Source of the DNA: Vigna angularis
Taxonomy: Eukaryota > Streptophyta > Magnoliopsida > Fabales > Fabaceae
Reading direction: 5' to 3'
Assembly (NCBI RefSeq): GCF_016808095.1
Contig: NC_068979.1
Span: forward strand, 20,481,444-20,545,443
Length of the DNA stretch: 64,000 nucleotides
Below are positions 1 to 11,243 of the stretch, in pieces. The notes under the pieces were generated by a model. The model was not told where the DNA came from. It did not search any database and saw only the letters and a list, made by a program, of their open reading frames with translations. Made by a program: the position numbers and the translations under genes. The first letter of the stretch is position 1. The number at the start of each line of letters is the position of its first letter.

Positions 1-1790
1 GACATTTAAAAATGAAATTAAAAAGGTAAAATCTAGACTCTGTTTAAGGAAAGAAAGAAATAAAAGAGAAGAAAATAAAAGTCTAAACTACCTAAAACAG
101 AAATAGAAACATACATGATACAGTCTAAACAAAACTCAAGTACTAAACAAATTAAACAAAGTAGATCTTAAAAAAAATACAAAATATAAGCAAAACCTAA
201 GGCTAAAAGAACACATTAACAATAAAGAGATACACCTAAACTAAGCATCAAATCTAAATCAAAAGGTAAGACATAAAACCTAAAATGAATTATCAAATCC
301 TACTCTAAACAAAAGTAATCAAGAAAAATCATGCTAATATTCTCAACTAAAACTGAAATCAAATGAACAAACACCTAAACTAATGTGTAAAAATAGATTG
401 GTTTATTAGAACCATGAATAAGAACCAAAAGTGCCAAAGTCAGTGTGGAAAAGTAGTCATTTACAACTCAGGAAGACATCTTGTGCAGTCATACCCACTG
501 TGTGGTATTTAAGTTCCAAATTAGAACTTAAAGTGTGTAAATGTCTACTCACTATACCAAATCACAGCAAATTCAACTCCTAATTCATATTCCTAATCAT
601 CACCAGACGCAAAACCTAATCTAAATGTAATTGAAACATGCAACTTACTCTAAAACATATAAAATCCTAATTGAAATGAACTGAAAGAAACAAAATACGA
701 ATTACAATATTTTTCTTTCATTGGACTCATCTCCAACTCGAGAAGACATCCCAATAAGTCATGCTCACTGTGGAGTCATTTAATTTCCTAAGGAATTTCA
801 ACTGTGTGGAGTCACAGAGTCCAAATCAATTTTCTTCACAAAACACAACGAGAAAGACTCTCACATCATCAATCAAGAACATAGAAATAATGGAAAAATC
901 ATAATGACATAATCACCAAACTTACAACACATAGAAACATCACAGAAGAAATTTTATTAACAAGAAACAAAGATTACAAGAAAAGATATCGAACAAAATG
1001 CGAGCGAGAATGCAAGAAACTCGAAGCCGAAAGCGCGATAAAACCCTAAGCTCTCACGTTCGCTCTATCTATTCCTAAGACTAAAAACGTAAAGCGTAAG
1101 AAATGTCTCCGTGAAAGTGTATAAAGTGTGTGTCCCATATTTACATGGTAAAAGCCCTTTATATAGGGTCGAAGAAAGAAGAAAAAGAAAAGAATTAGGG
1201 AACCTTGACGACGCTTCGAGCTTCTCCCCATCGGACGGTCAGCTTTCATTTGCTCACAATCTCCACTTCCAGCCATTTGATCCTCTCCACGTGGCAGCTC
1301 CGGTCATCTTCCACTTTCCCGCCAGTCAGCTCCGGTCAGGTCTGGTCAGGACGCGCTCCTCCAGCTCTCTTACTCAAAGCCCTAAGTCAAGGGTTTCTTT
1401 TTCTCTCTTCTCCCTGTCCAGCACATGCCCTAGCTCGAGGAAGTGGTTCTTCCAAATGAAGTCTAAAACAGGACCCCCAAAAGCTGTAGTTGCATTCTTA
1501 ATCAAAACGACACCATCTCACTAATCTGCAGCCCAATCATTTCCAAGGCTTGCAACAGCAACGTTTCAGCAGTGGCTTCCAGCAATTTCAGTGGCCCAAT
1601 TCAAATATGGCAGCAGCGGCCCACTCCTTAAATCAGCATCAGCTCCAAATGGCAACAATGGCTTAATCCAGCGCAACAGTGCCATCACAATTACTTTTAC
1701 TGATCAGACTCCATGCCAAGTACAGCACATCAAGTTTAATCCCATCTTCTCTGCACATAAAGAAATCTAATGCATCACTTCCAGCTAAAA
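1..1790 (-). mobile_element. LTR-retrotransposon-like sequence, minus orientation (partial)
   Basis: No coding domain is visible. Read on the minus strand, the block has the layout of an LTR promoter and leader: a moderately GC-rich U3-like part (about 1200-1700), a TATA box near 1159, then a leader running into very A-rich DNA towards position 1. The architecture resembles the insertion at 50745-52947, although the sequences are not close. A block of about 80 bp occurs twice (near 464-545 and 734-823) with moderate similarity. Neither terminus is defined and the element probably continues left of the window. The family is not assigned. Confidence 0.4.
1159..1165 (-). promoter_or_regulatory. 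TATA box of the minus-oriented LTR-like sequence
   Basis: The minus strand reads CCCTATATAAAGG here, a strong plant TATA consensus. A pyrimidine-rich leader follows about 30 bp downstream on the minus strand. The box at 51681-51688 has the same setting. Confidence 0.45.
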
Positions 1791-2040
1791 AAATGAATTG
1801 AAAAATTTAAAACAAAATTACTAAAAATATAACCTATTCTAAAAAATATGTTTATATTATTTTCTAAAATATTTTTCTAAAAAATGGAAAACAACCTATT
1901 TATTTAAAAACCTATTTTATTTAACTAAAAAAAGCAAATTAACCAAATTTTTATTAAATTCCTATTTTTACCATTTTACACTAAACTATTATATTTCTAA
2001 AAAATTAAAAGCTAAAGAATCTTAAGAAAGGAGTTTTAAC
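1791..2040. other. AT-rich spacer between two retroelement remnants
   Basis: Mostly A/T runs with no ORF or repeat that I can recognise. It separates the LTR-like block from the copia remnant, which starts within gag. Confidence 0.4.
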
Positions 2041-2114
2041 CTAGAAAAATATGCAAATACTGAGAGTTATCAATCACCAAGGTTTTCTAATTGGTGGCAC
2101 AATAAGAAAGATAA

Positions 2115-2482
2115 TTGTCTAGTGGAAATCTGATTGTTGTGGCTAAGACTCGGGACACTAATACTGCCACCGCTTGCACCTCTTCCACCACTTGTAATTA
2201 TTGTGGCAAATATGGGCACAATGAAGTTGTCTGCTACCGAAAGAATAGCTTCTCTAATCAAGACAAAGGCTTCGAAAGCGCACCAACTGATAGAAAATAT
2301 TGCACTCATTGCAACAAAAATGGTCATACATAGAGGTTTGCTATAAGAAGAACAATTATCCTCCAAGACATAAGCTCTATAATAAGCATACACAAATTCA
2401 CCATACCTCTGTTCAAGAAGACAATTGGAGTGTCAAAGATACCAATTCTAATAGTGTTAATCACATACGCCTCAGACCATAA
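2115..2482 (+). pseudogene. copia gag fragment with zinc knuckles
   Basis: This is the nucleocapsid part of a copia Gag. A CCHC knuckle (CNYCGKYGHNEVVC, CX2CX4HX4C) is intact at about 2190-2232. A second (CTHCNKNGHT then, in another frame, EVCYKK) follows at about 2300-2350 and is split by a frameshift. Such knuckles bind the element's RNA during packaging. The larger N-terminal Gag domain is absent, which agrees with 5' truncation of the copy. Confidence 0.75.
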
Positions 2483-2619
2483 CAACTTCAAGTTCTTGTA
2501 GAGAACTTCAAAAGCCACAATCTGAATTATGCTTCCACTTATGCTCAAATTCACCACATTGGATCTACTTCGGCAAACCAAACTCTTTTAGGTAATATCA
2601 GTCCTACTCTTACTTCCAA

Positions 2620-3720
2620 ATACCCTAAAAACAATTGGATTCTTGATTGTGGAGCGATAGACCATATAAGTATTTCTCTACGAAACTTTTCATCTTATAA
2701 AAGAATCAAACCTATTCAAATTGCTTTACCTAATGGTACTATTATTTATTCTGAGTATTTTGGAACTCTTATTCTTAACAATAAGATCCACCTCTTAAAT
2801 GTCCTTTATGTCTCGCAATTCTCTTTTAATCTTATCTTCATATCTTAGTTGATTTCTTTTAATAACTATGAACTAACTTTTCCTTTCATGGTTATACTAT
2901 ACAGGACATTCAAACCAAAGAGAAGATTTCTATAGTTAAACTTACTGGTGGCTTGTACATTTTAGATTCTTCTTTGAACATACTTACTTCTACTGCAAAT
3001 TTTGCGAACAATGTATTAAATTATACTAGTCTATGGCATCTTAGATTAGGACATCCTTCTAATATTAGATTGAATAATTTGACACTTAAATACTCGTTCA
3101 TTGTTCATAATCCCACATACATATGTGATGCTTGCCTCATGTTAAACAAAGAAAGTTACCTTTCCTAATAGTACTTCCAAAACTATGCAAATCTTCGATC
3201 TTATTCACATTAATATATGGAGTCCCTGCAATATTCTTTCCATGCGTGGTTTCAAATACTTTTTCACCATTGTAGATGATTTTTCTCGTTATACTTGGTT
3301 AATACCTATGACTGACAAATCTATTATTAGAAAATTTATCATTGATTTTACAACAAACATAGAAAACAAGTTTTCTACTACTATCAAAACCATTTGTACT
3401 GATAATAGCATTGGATTTGCTATACATAATTTTTTTCTCCCTTAAAGGCATTAACCATCAAACCACTTGTAATGAAACCCCTCAACAAAATGGCATAGTT
3501 GAGTGTAAACACCAATATTTGTTAAATGTCACTCGCTCCCTCTTATTTCAAACTAATTAGCCTACTATTTTTTGGTGCTTTGTTGCTAAACATGTTACTT
3601 TACTGATCAATTGCATGCCTGCCCCCTTACTTAATGATGCTACTCCATATGAAAAATTATATGGGAAATTGTATGATATTTCTACTTTGCATTTTTTTTT
3701 TGTTTATGCTATATTAGCAC
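2620..3720 (+). pseudogene. copia protease and integrase remnant
   Basis: Near 2635 the frame reads NWILDCGAIDHIS. Copia proteases normally have DSGA there, so the serine next to the catalytic aspartate is changed to Cys. At about 3030 the pre-integrase motif LWHLRLGHPS is clear, followed by CDAC of the zinc-binding region. The integrase core starts near 3185 with DLIHINIWSP. The usual first catalytic Asp of the HxDxWGP motif is Asn in this copy, while TDN and the later PQQNGIVE are recognisable. Stops near 2848 and 3167 and frame changes near 3443 break the reading frame. This integrase could not be active. Confidence 0.75.
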
Positions 3721-3721
3721 T

Positions 3722-4321
3722 TTGACTGCACATAGAAAAAAATTTGATGTAAGGGTTGTTCCTAGCATTTTTCTTGGTTTCAAACATCACACCAAAGGTT
3801 ATCAATTCCTTAACTTACAAAATCATAAGATTGATATATCTCGCAATGTGTTGTTTCATGAAAATTGTTTTCCATATACTTCTCATTCTCACAATAATTC
3901 TGGTTCTAACTCTCTTTCTTTGCCTATTCCTCACAATTATAGTCATAATTATGATGATATTAGTTTTCCTAGTAATAGTGTTTTTATGCCTACTGCCATT
4001 GATACTGATGTTGCCAATGATACTGTCACCAGTAAAAATGACACCACAAGCATCCCAAATATTGATGAACCTCCCTTAACCAATGCCTCAAATGATGATG
4101 TCTCCAATATAAATAAGCACATTGATACCATTAGGCATTCCACTCAACCCAAACATCCTTCTACATATCTTACAAATTTCCAAACTAATAACATTACTAG
4201 ATATCCTATTATTAATTTTCTTTCTTATGACATGCTATCCTCTGATTTCAAGCACACCATCCTATTTATTTCATCTCTCATTGAACCTCACACCTACAAG
4301 GAAGCTTCTCAAATACCTTAG
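3722..4321 (+). pseudogene. copia integrase C-terminal and linker remnant
   Basis: An open 199-codon segment begins in the C-terminal integrase region (VVPSIFLGFKHHTKGYQFLN, the usual FLGY...KGY...L motif) and continues into a variable Ser/Asn/Thr-rich linker before reverse transcriptase. The linker has no catalytic motif. It ends at a stop just before the reverse-transcriptase segment. It is part of the same broken pol gene and not a separate protein. Confidence 0.65.
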
Positions 4322-5790
4322 TGGACTCAAGCTATGTAGGATGAACTCAACGCCTTAACAAACAATAACACCTGGACCATCACTATCTTTTTCCTGCCGA
4401 AAAAACTGCTATTGGATGTCGCTGGATATACAAAATCAAACACAAGTCTAATGGATCTATTGACCGTTTTAAAGCTTGCCTTGTAGCTAAGGGTTACACC
4501 CAACTTAAAGGATTAGACTACCTTGAGACTTTTTCCCCTGTTGCCAAATTATCTACCCTACGTCTTCTCCTCATCATTGTTGCCTCTAACCAATGAATTC
4601 TAAAACAACTTGATGTCAATAATGCCTTTCTTCATGGTGACTTACATGAAGAAGTTTATTTGCAACTTCCTCCTGGCTTCACCCATCACAACCTAAATCA
4701 AGTATGCAAACTTCAAAGATCTTTATATGAGCTCAAGCAGGCTGGACGACAATGGTATGAAAAACTTTCCACTTTTCTTTTATCTAATAATTATACACAT
4801 TCTAATGTTGATCATTTCCTTTTCCTGAAACATGATACTTGACACACCACTGCCATCTTAATCTACGTCGATGATATTGTTGTTGCAAGCAACAACACTA
4901 CTAAGATACAACATATCATTACTTTCCTTGACAACCTTTTCCACATCAAAAACTTGGGCGATCTCACCTACTTTCTTGGCTTGGAAGTTGCTCGGAACAG
5001 CTCTAGAATCCACCTCAGCCAACACAAGTACACCCTTGACCTCCTTACAAAAGTTGGAATGCTCAATTTCACTCCTATGGCACATTCTTCTTGTCTAACT
5101 AGTCAAGACAACCTCCTATATGATGAAGATGCATCATCCTACCGAAGACTCATTGGTCGCCTAATATATCTTACCAATACAGACCCGACATCACCTTCTC
5201 TGTCAACAATCTCAGCCAATTTTTTTCCTCTTCTACCACCCTACATCAACAAGATGCTCACCACATTCTTAGATATCTCAAGGGAAGTCCTGGCAATGGA
5301 ATCCTTCTTCAAAGCAACAACACCAATCGGCTCAAAGCCTATAGTGATTCTGAATGGGCCACTTGTTATGAATCCAAAAAATCTATCACTGGTTATTCTA
5401 TCTACTTAGGCAATTTCATCATTTCTTGGAAATCCACAAAGCAGCAGACCATTTCTAGAAGCTCTTCAGAAGCTAAATATCGAGCTCTAGCCACTATCAC
5501 ATGTGAACTACAATGGCTAACTTACATCCTTCATGACCTTCGTATACTCACCATTCAACCTACTATAGTCTATTGTGACAATTGTTCTCCACTATCCAGA
5601 TTGCTTCCAATCAGGTCTTCCATGAACACACCAAACACAAAGAAATAAACTACCACATTGTGAGGGACAAGCTCAACAATGGCCTTTTAAAGCTGCTTCC
5701 CATTTCAACCTTCACCAAACCTCTTGCTCCTGTTGTTTTTAAGTATCTTCATTCCAACCTGGGAATGACTAATATATACTCCCAACTTGA
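4322..5790 (+). pseudogene. copia reverse transcriptase / RNase H remnant
   Basis: The reverse-transcriptase half is well preserved. Motifs include [13 protein letters not shown] near 4470, [13 protein letters not shown] near 4530, QLDVNNAFLHGDLHEEVYLQ near 4605-4665 and the catalytic YVDDIVVAS at about 4864-4890, followed by LGDLTYFLGLEVA. RNase H follows: SDSEWA near 5345, SSEAKYRALA near 5465 and HTKHKEINYHIVRDKL near 5630. At least three stops (for example near 4321, 4595 and 4840) and frameshifts (near 5400 and 5580) make it a pseudogene even though the YVDD box is intact. Confidence 0.8.
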
Positions 5791-5994
5791 GGGAAGATTA
5801 CAGTCTTTGTACTTGGGCCTACACCTTATAGCTCGGGCCACTCGTTTTCCTTTTATGTTTTTCTCTTTTATATTCTCTTTTTTTACACTTTCTGTAACAG
5901 ATAGAAAACACTGTCTCTCTAGATGCTTCTTCTTCTTCCAATCCTATTTTCTGGTCTCGCTCCACTATGCTTAGGGTTTGTTCTCTTCCCTTTG

Positions 5995-6264
5995 TATAGT
6001 TTCTCGTTTCTTTCCTATGTGATTTATATTGTTAATCTTCTGGACATTCTTTGTTCTATGAATTTCATCTGCAATCTTGCTAAGTATAGTTTCTCGTTTC
6101 TTTCTTCTGTGATTTATATTGTTAATCTTCTGGATATTCTTTGTTCTATGAATTTCATCTACAATCTTGCTAAGTATAGTTTCTCGTTTTTTTCCTCTGT
6201 GATTTATATTGTTAATCTTTTGTATATTCTTTGCTCTATGAATTTCATCTACAATCTTGCTAAG
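5995..6264 (+). repeat. Tandem repeat, exactly 3 x 90 bp
   Basis: Three head-to-tail 90-bp units (5995-6084, 6085-6174, 6175-6264) each begin TATAGTTTCTCGTTT and end AATCTTGCTAAG, with only a few substitutions between units. The unit length is a multiple of three, so a frame stays open through all copies. I read that as a by-product and not as a protein. The array lies where the 3' LTR of the copia remnant would be expected. Confidence 0.9.
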
Positions 6265-6290
6265 TATTCCATAGCCTTTGGCATAAAATG

Positions 6291-7760
6291 ATGCAGGGAT
6301 GATGTCCTCGTTGGAGCCGAATATCAAGATCTCAATAAAAATCATATACCTATTTTGATCATTTTTAAATTTAAAACAATGATAAATTAATCATAGCCAA
6401 ATCACCAATGAAAAAAATAAAACTTTCAAAAATTCTTTCTGGTGACGAGAGAGTTGAGTGTTGAGAAGAAATCTAAGTGTTGGTTACAACCTTGTAGATC
6501 AGATGAAACCAATAATCAATAAAAACGGATCACCATGAACCAGCTATGCTAATACATTGTAGATGTGCCTTTGAAATCAATATTAAAATTAATATAGAAG
6601 AATAATTAATTAATTTATGTATATCAATAAATAATTTTGTAACAACTGTGAGATTACATGTGTTCCCACTTTTCTTCTGCAGAGAATTATAAAACTGAAA
6701 GGATTAAGTGTAATTGCAAAATAAAATCAGTTTGTCCTCTTATTTGCAACTTTTTTTAGAAGATGAATGATTTCTTTAAGATACTGATATAATTATATTG
6801 AGATTATATTTTATTTTAAAAATATTAATTTATTTTATCTGAAAAGTAGTAAAAAGATTTGCAGAAAGAGGGGAAAATATTGTAAAGGACAAAATACATT
6901 GCTGGTGAAGAGTTAACTTTTAACCGGCAAGAAATGACGTCTTTTAAGATTAGCAACAAAACATAAGTAACTAAATTTTCTGAATTAGTTTAACTTTCCC
7001 GAATCTAGGGAAGTGCCCTTATATCCTTTTCGTGTTGTTTTGTCAGTCTTGTTGTCCCACTAAACAGATGTGAGGTTTTTTGTTTCTTTAGTGTTGTTTG
7101 GTCGGTCGTGAAGTTATCCAACCCAATATACTTGCATGTTGACTGGTCAGTGACTAAAACATAGAAGCTTTAGCAAGGGTAGGCCTTCCATCACAATTCA
7201 TAGACATTCAGCACAGAAGAATTTTATGTTTCATGTCTAGATGTTGGTCTCAATCGAACCCAACAAAGCATTGACGTTCGTCTCGTTAATTCTTGCTTCT
7301 TGGATATATGTTACAAGCACCCAAATCAACCTTGTTAAGAAACATTTTAGTTCTTTCTAAATATTGGATTGTTTTCAGGCACTATATGATATTTCCTTTT
7401 GCTTAAATTGCAATGTTTATTTGTTTTTCCTACAAAATTCATAAACAACCCAACAAAAATTACTTTATGTATCAATTCTCTTCCAAAATGAGAAGTTAGG
7501 ATCATTTCACATGAACAATAATTATAGCTCTCACCTCCACATATTACATTCATACTTGGCATGTTGTGGCTGTGCCTCCACATCCTAAGTTTTTGTAGCT
7601 GTTCAAGTAATCTGACTATAAACCAAAACTGTTAACACCTCCTACCCACGGAACCACTTAAACTCACATCTTATTAATCCGAAACACACTCTCGTTGAGA
7701 ATGTTTCCAAGGAATTCCAAGACAAACCAAACAAAATGAACTTTGGTGAAGGAAGAAAAT
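6291..7760. other. AT-rich intergenic DNA, 3' flank of the cyclin gene
   Basis: No coding motif or clear repeat was seen. The right part contains the 3' untranslated region of the minus-strand cyclin gene. A minus-strand AATAAA (plus-strand TTTATT at 7416-7421), about 340 nt past the stop, is a possible polyadenylation signal. Confidence 0.4.
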
Positions 7761-9672
7761 TCACATTTCATCACTTGGAGGTTCATTAGAAGGTCCTTCT
7801 GCTTTACTACTCTTAGTGTTTGGACTATCATGTGAAGAATTTAAACATGATCCAACTGTTAATTCATCACTCTTATAACTTAAGCACCCAGCAGCATCCA
7901 TCACCCCCATAGGACTTTGAGGCACATGTGGCACCTTGCTTCCTACACTAGCAGCAACATTGTTCAAGGACAAATCTCTTATCAATTCAGCACACTTTAG
8001 AACTCTACCCTGCAAAATGAAAGGAAATTGCATAACACAAGTCAACCGTTCACTATTATCAATTCAACAAGATGAAGGTAAACTCATCCCTACATGCTCT
8101 ATTTGGGAACAACAACCTCACCTTCTCTACTATAAAGAGATCAGCAATGGACTTATCCATATCTTTCGCTTGTGATTCTCCTAAAACAGAAACTGCCACC
8201 GCAGCAGCAATTTCAGAAGGCCGGAATTCCAAGAAGTCGATACCTACAATTGTTTCCCGAAAAGCACTCTTCAAACTCGCTACACCTCAACGAAAACAGA
8301 GTACAGATGGACCAAATATTCAAAGAGTAATGAGAATACCACTGATTATACGGAGGATGAGCTGCACTGATATTGCAATGGATGATTTTGTTGGGTGTTT
8401 CTCACAAGTGATCTTGCTAAGGAAGTATTCTATGAAGGAATAAGGAGTTAATGCATACATTTTCCATCTCAACTTGCTTAAGACCAGTAGTTCCATTTTT
8501 TTAATGGTTTTAGCTTCAAACACAAACTTTGGTTCCCCAACCTGCTCATCATCAATATCGATGGGGAAATTAGAGGGTAATATACATAACAAAATCATAT
8601 TTAAGACAAGATTGCAAGATTCTACTATACCTGTAAATCTACAGATTGAGGCACTCTAATCTCGTCCATTTTAGCTGCAATTGACAAGCACGCTACAGCT
8701 AACAATTGCACAGTCCAACTTACACCTTTCTAAACATACCAAGAAAAGAGACCAAAAACACCAATTAGGTAATTAAAATAAACCTAGTAAAACACAAACA
8801 TGAACTTTCAGGCAATTTGACCTTACCGGTAAGTCAAAAACCGATAGGAAGCGATCCAAGTAGTTCGCAGCCAAACAAAAACTCAAGGGTCCAAGGCCAA
8901 AATAAGCATGAGCCTGTTGATCACGTTATACAAAGAAAAATCCAGTCACTAACACAATTAACCCAGTTAAATAAAAAAGATTGTGATTTGACACATTCAT
9001 CACACGGTTTCAACCAGTATGAAACAGAATTCAACAACTTTGAAAGAATTGGCGATCGCACCTAGCTACTTCCTCAACTTGAAAATCAAAATTGAAGGCA
9101 AAACCATTAACCATTTCTTTTTTTTTTTTTTTTGCAGAAGTCAATTGAGACTCGATGAGAAAGCCAACCTTGCATTAAAACTGGTATTAGAATCAGACAA
9201 AAACAACTCTTTCATACGACTCAAATCCCATTAAAAACAACCAACCCACCAAGGCAAGAATCCACACAAATCAATAAACAAATAAAAAAAAAGCTAATTA
9301 AATGGTTTATTTGTGATGCTCGTCGAATGAAAATGGAAACTTGAAACATCAAAAACCAGAAATCAACATAACGATTACCTTCCAAATCCAATCAAGTGCA
9401 TCCCTCCTAACACCCAAAGCCAACTTCCCGCTCCTTAGTCTCTGCAAGTAATCAACCCTCGGGAAATGCTCCCTCTCTCTCGCCACCATAGCCCTCACAG
9501 TTTCCTCACTCTGGGGCACAGCACATGCTAATTCCTCCGATCCACCACCATCTTCATATTCAGAGTGAAGGTTCCGGTGGTTCCAGCAATGCAAGATTCT
9601 AGAATCATCCGCTCCATCACATTCGAAATCATCATCAAAGCAGGTGCTACTGTTCTGTGAGTTATGAGCCAT
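7761..9672 (-). CDS. CYCD: D-type cyclin (CYCD2/CYCD4-like), six exons
   Basis: D-type cyclins bind CDKA in the nucleus and drive G1/S through phosphorylation of retinoblastoma protein. Minus-strand exons are 9672-9379, 8913-8827, 8729-8631, 8541-8340, 8243-8122 and 8009-7761. All introns are GT-AG and the joined frame gives 350 aa, a normal length. The cyclin N-terminal box spans about residues 65-190 ([42 protein letters not shown]). The C-terminal fold follows ([26 protein letters not shown]), then a Ser/Pro/Glu-rich PEST-like tail. [20 protein letters not shown] fits the CYCD2/4 group. Oddity: no LxCxE is intact; the nearest matches are LHCWN (residues 28-32) and LACAV (about residue 48). 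The first in-frame ATG was chosen; two upstream ORFs precede it. Confidence 0.93.
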
Positions 9673-9730
9673 TGATGCAAAAACGGCTGTGCTAGAACAG
9701 AAGCAGCATCATCAAAAGGGGTAGGTGGGG

Positions 9731-9967
9731 CTAAGGGAACAAAATAACTCTGTGGGGCATTTTGAAATGAGATGGAAAACCCATGTGACGGTGTTGAGCA
9801 TAGAGTGAAGTGTGGAATGGGAGAATGAGGAAAGGAACCAGCTTTATGTAGGAAGCGGGTTGTGCTTTTAGGGAAAAAGATAGATGGGGCAATCGAATAG
9901 GTGGTGTCCATGGATACCAAAACCCAAAAACAAAGGAAAAAAAAATTATGATATGGTCATAGGTCAT
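9731..9967 (-). promoter_or_regulatory. Possible upstream ORFs in the cyclin leader
   Basis: A 78-codon ORF (9967-9731) ends upstream of the cyclin ATG. A second, 130-codon ORF (9920-9528) starts in the leader and runs in another frame across the cyclin start at 9672. A TATATA on the minus strand near 10096-10103 would put both in the transcript. If transcription starts lower, one or both would be outside. Neither product resembles a protein I know. They matter as possible translational brakes. Confidence 0.35.
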
Positions 9968-9972
9968 TGGTC

Positions 9973-11243
9973 ATGTGGTTATGGTGGTGGGTGCAAGAAC
10001 AAGTAGGAGTGTAATTTTGTCAAGATGGAAGAAAGACCATCCAAAGCCAAAATCAGGGAAACACAAAAATATGGTGGATCCATCTTTTGGCATAAGTATA
10101 TAACCTATTTTAGATTTAATGTTCTTTTTTTTTTTCAAGTTTTGAATTATTTAACATGTCTGTATAGTTTTTTGGTTTCTAAAGAAAAATGTGATTGAAA
10201 TGTTTTTAACATAATACTTCTTTTAACTCTCATTGAGTTTTTATTACATTCCATGAACCTTTTTGAAGTCTTTAATTTATGTAATAATAAACGTAATACT
10301 CTATTTTAATTTTCACTTTTATTGCCTATTTTAACTCTTTGAATATATTACAATTCACTTTGTTTTATATTCATTCTCTCTTTTAAATTTTATAACTAAT
10401 AAATCTTATTTCTATTCTGCTTTATATTAACCTACTTAATTGTGTTATGTTTAAATCGACATCTTTTTTCTTAATTAGAAAATGCAATTCAATCAGAATC
10501 AACAATTTTTGTAATTATTATTATCACGTAGAAATTTATTTAAAAGGTATTTTAAAATATAAGAGAAAATGTTTTCTAATTTTGGTAAATAATCTTTCTG
10601 GGTTATATCAAAGGCTGAATTAATGGAGTACAGATGAATTACCTGCTAACTTTTCTCTTCTTTTTTTTCATGTTTTCGTACAAGCATAAATACGCTTTAA
10701 TTGTCATTCTTTAGTTAAATGTTTTCTGATAAATATTAAAAACATAATCGCTCGAGGTGATTAATTGAAATTATTATTTTTTTGTTCATTACTCAAACAA
10801 CAAAAATAAGTTAAACTTAGCCATTATTGTCATTTTAAAATAAAGTAATTTTTACATAGCTATTTTTTTCTCGGTGATATTAGATTTGGTTCTTTAAATA
10901 AAATTGAGTTTAAATTTTATGAATGAAAAAAGTTATAAATGGAAAGGTGGTCATTAAATACAGTCAAGGTAAAATATAAAAATATAGGTATGTATATAGT
11001 CAAATGTGTAAAATAAATAAATTGAATCATTAATTTTAGGATTGAATATGTTTATATTTCTTAAATTTGGATATAAAATTATAATTGAATGATGTTTTAA
11101 ATTTTGATTATTTTTTATTTAAATTTTAAAAATTAATAGATATAGTCTTTTTATTCAATTGTGATAAATAATTTTTAAATATTTTGAAGTAAAATAGGTT
11201 AGATGGTATAAACAATTCAAATTCAAATATCAGTTTAAAATAT
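9973..11243. other. AT-rich intergenic DNA upstream of the cyclin
   Basis: The first few hundred bases should contain the cyclin promoter. Beyond about 10120 the DNA is very AT-rich with no ORF, inverted repeat or element end that I could define. Confidence 0.35.

Larger units (their letters stand above)
2041..6290 (+). mobile_element. Ty1/copia retrotransposon, 5'-truncated and decayed
   Basis: Gag zinc knuckles, protease, integrase, reverse transcriptase and RNase H follow in that order, which is the Ty1/copia gene order. The copy is broken by many stops and frameshifts. The upstream part of gag and any 5' LTR are missing. After RNase H a purine-rich stretch (CTTGAGGGAAGA, near 5788) could be the polypurine tract. 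The pyrimidine-rich sequence after it, including the 90-bp triplication, is probably LTR-derived, but no terminal TG/CA pair or target duplication could be fixed. The right boundary is approximate. Confidence 0.85.

Noticed and set aside
1046..1524. Several ORFs of 76-137 codons on both strands
   Set aside because: They lie in the leader and U3-like part of an LTR-like sequence, show no domain and overlap each other in opposite frames.
5923..6345. Hydrophobic ORFs of 122-124 codons on both strands
   Set aside because: They exist because the 90-bp repeat unit is a multiple of three; the peptides are just the repeat translated.
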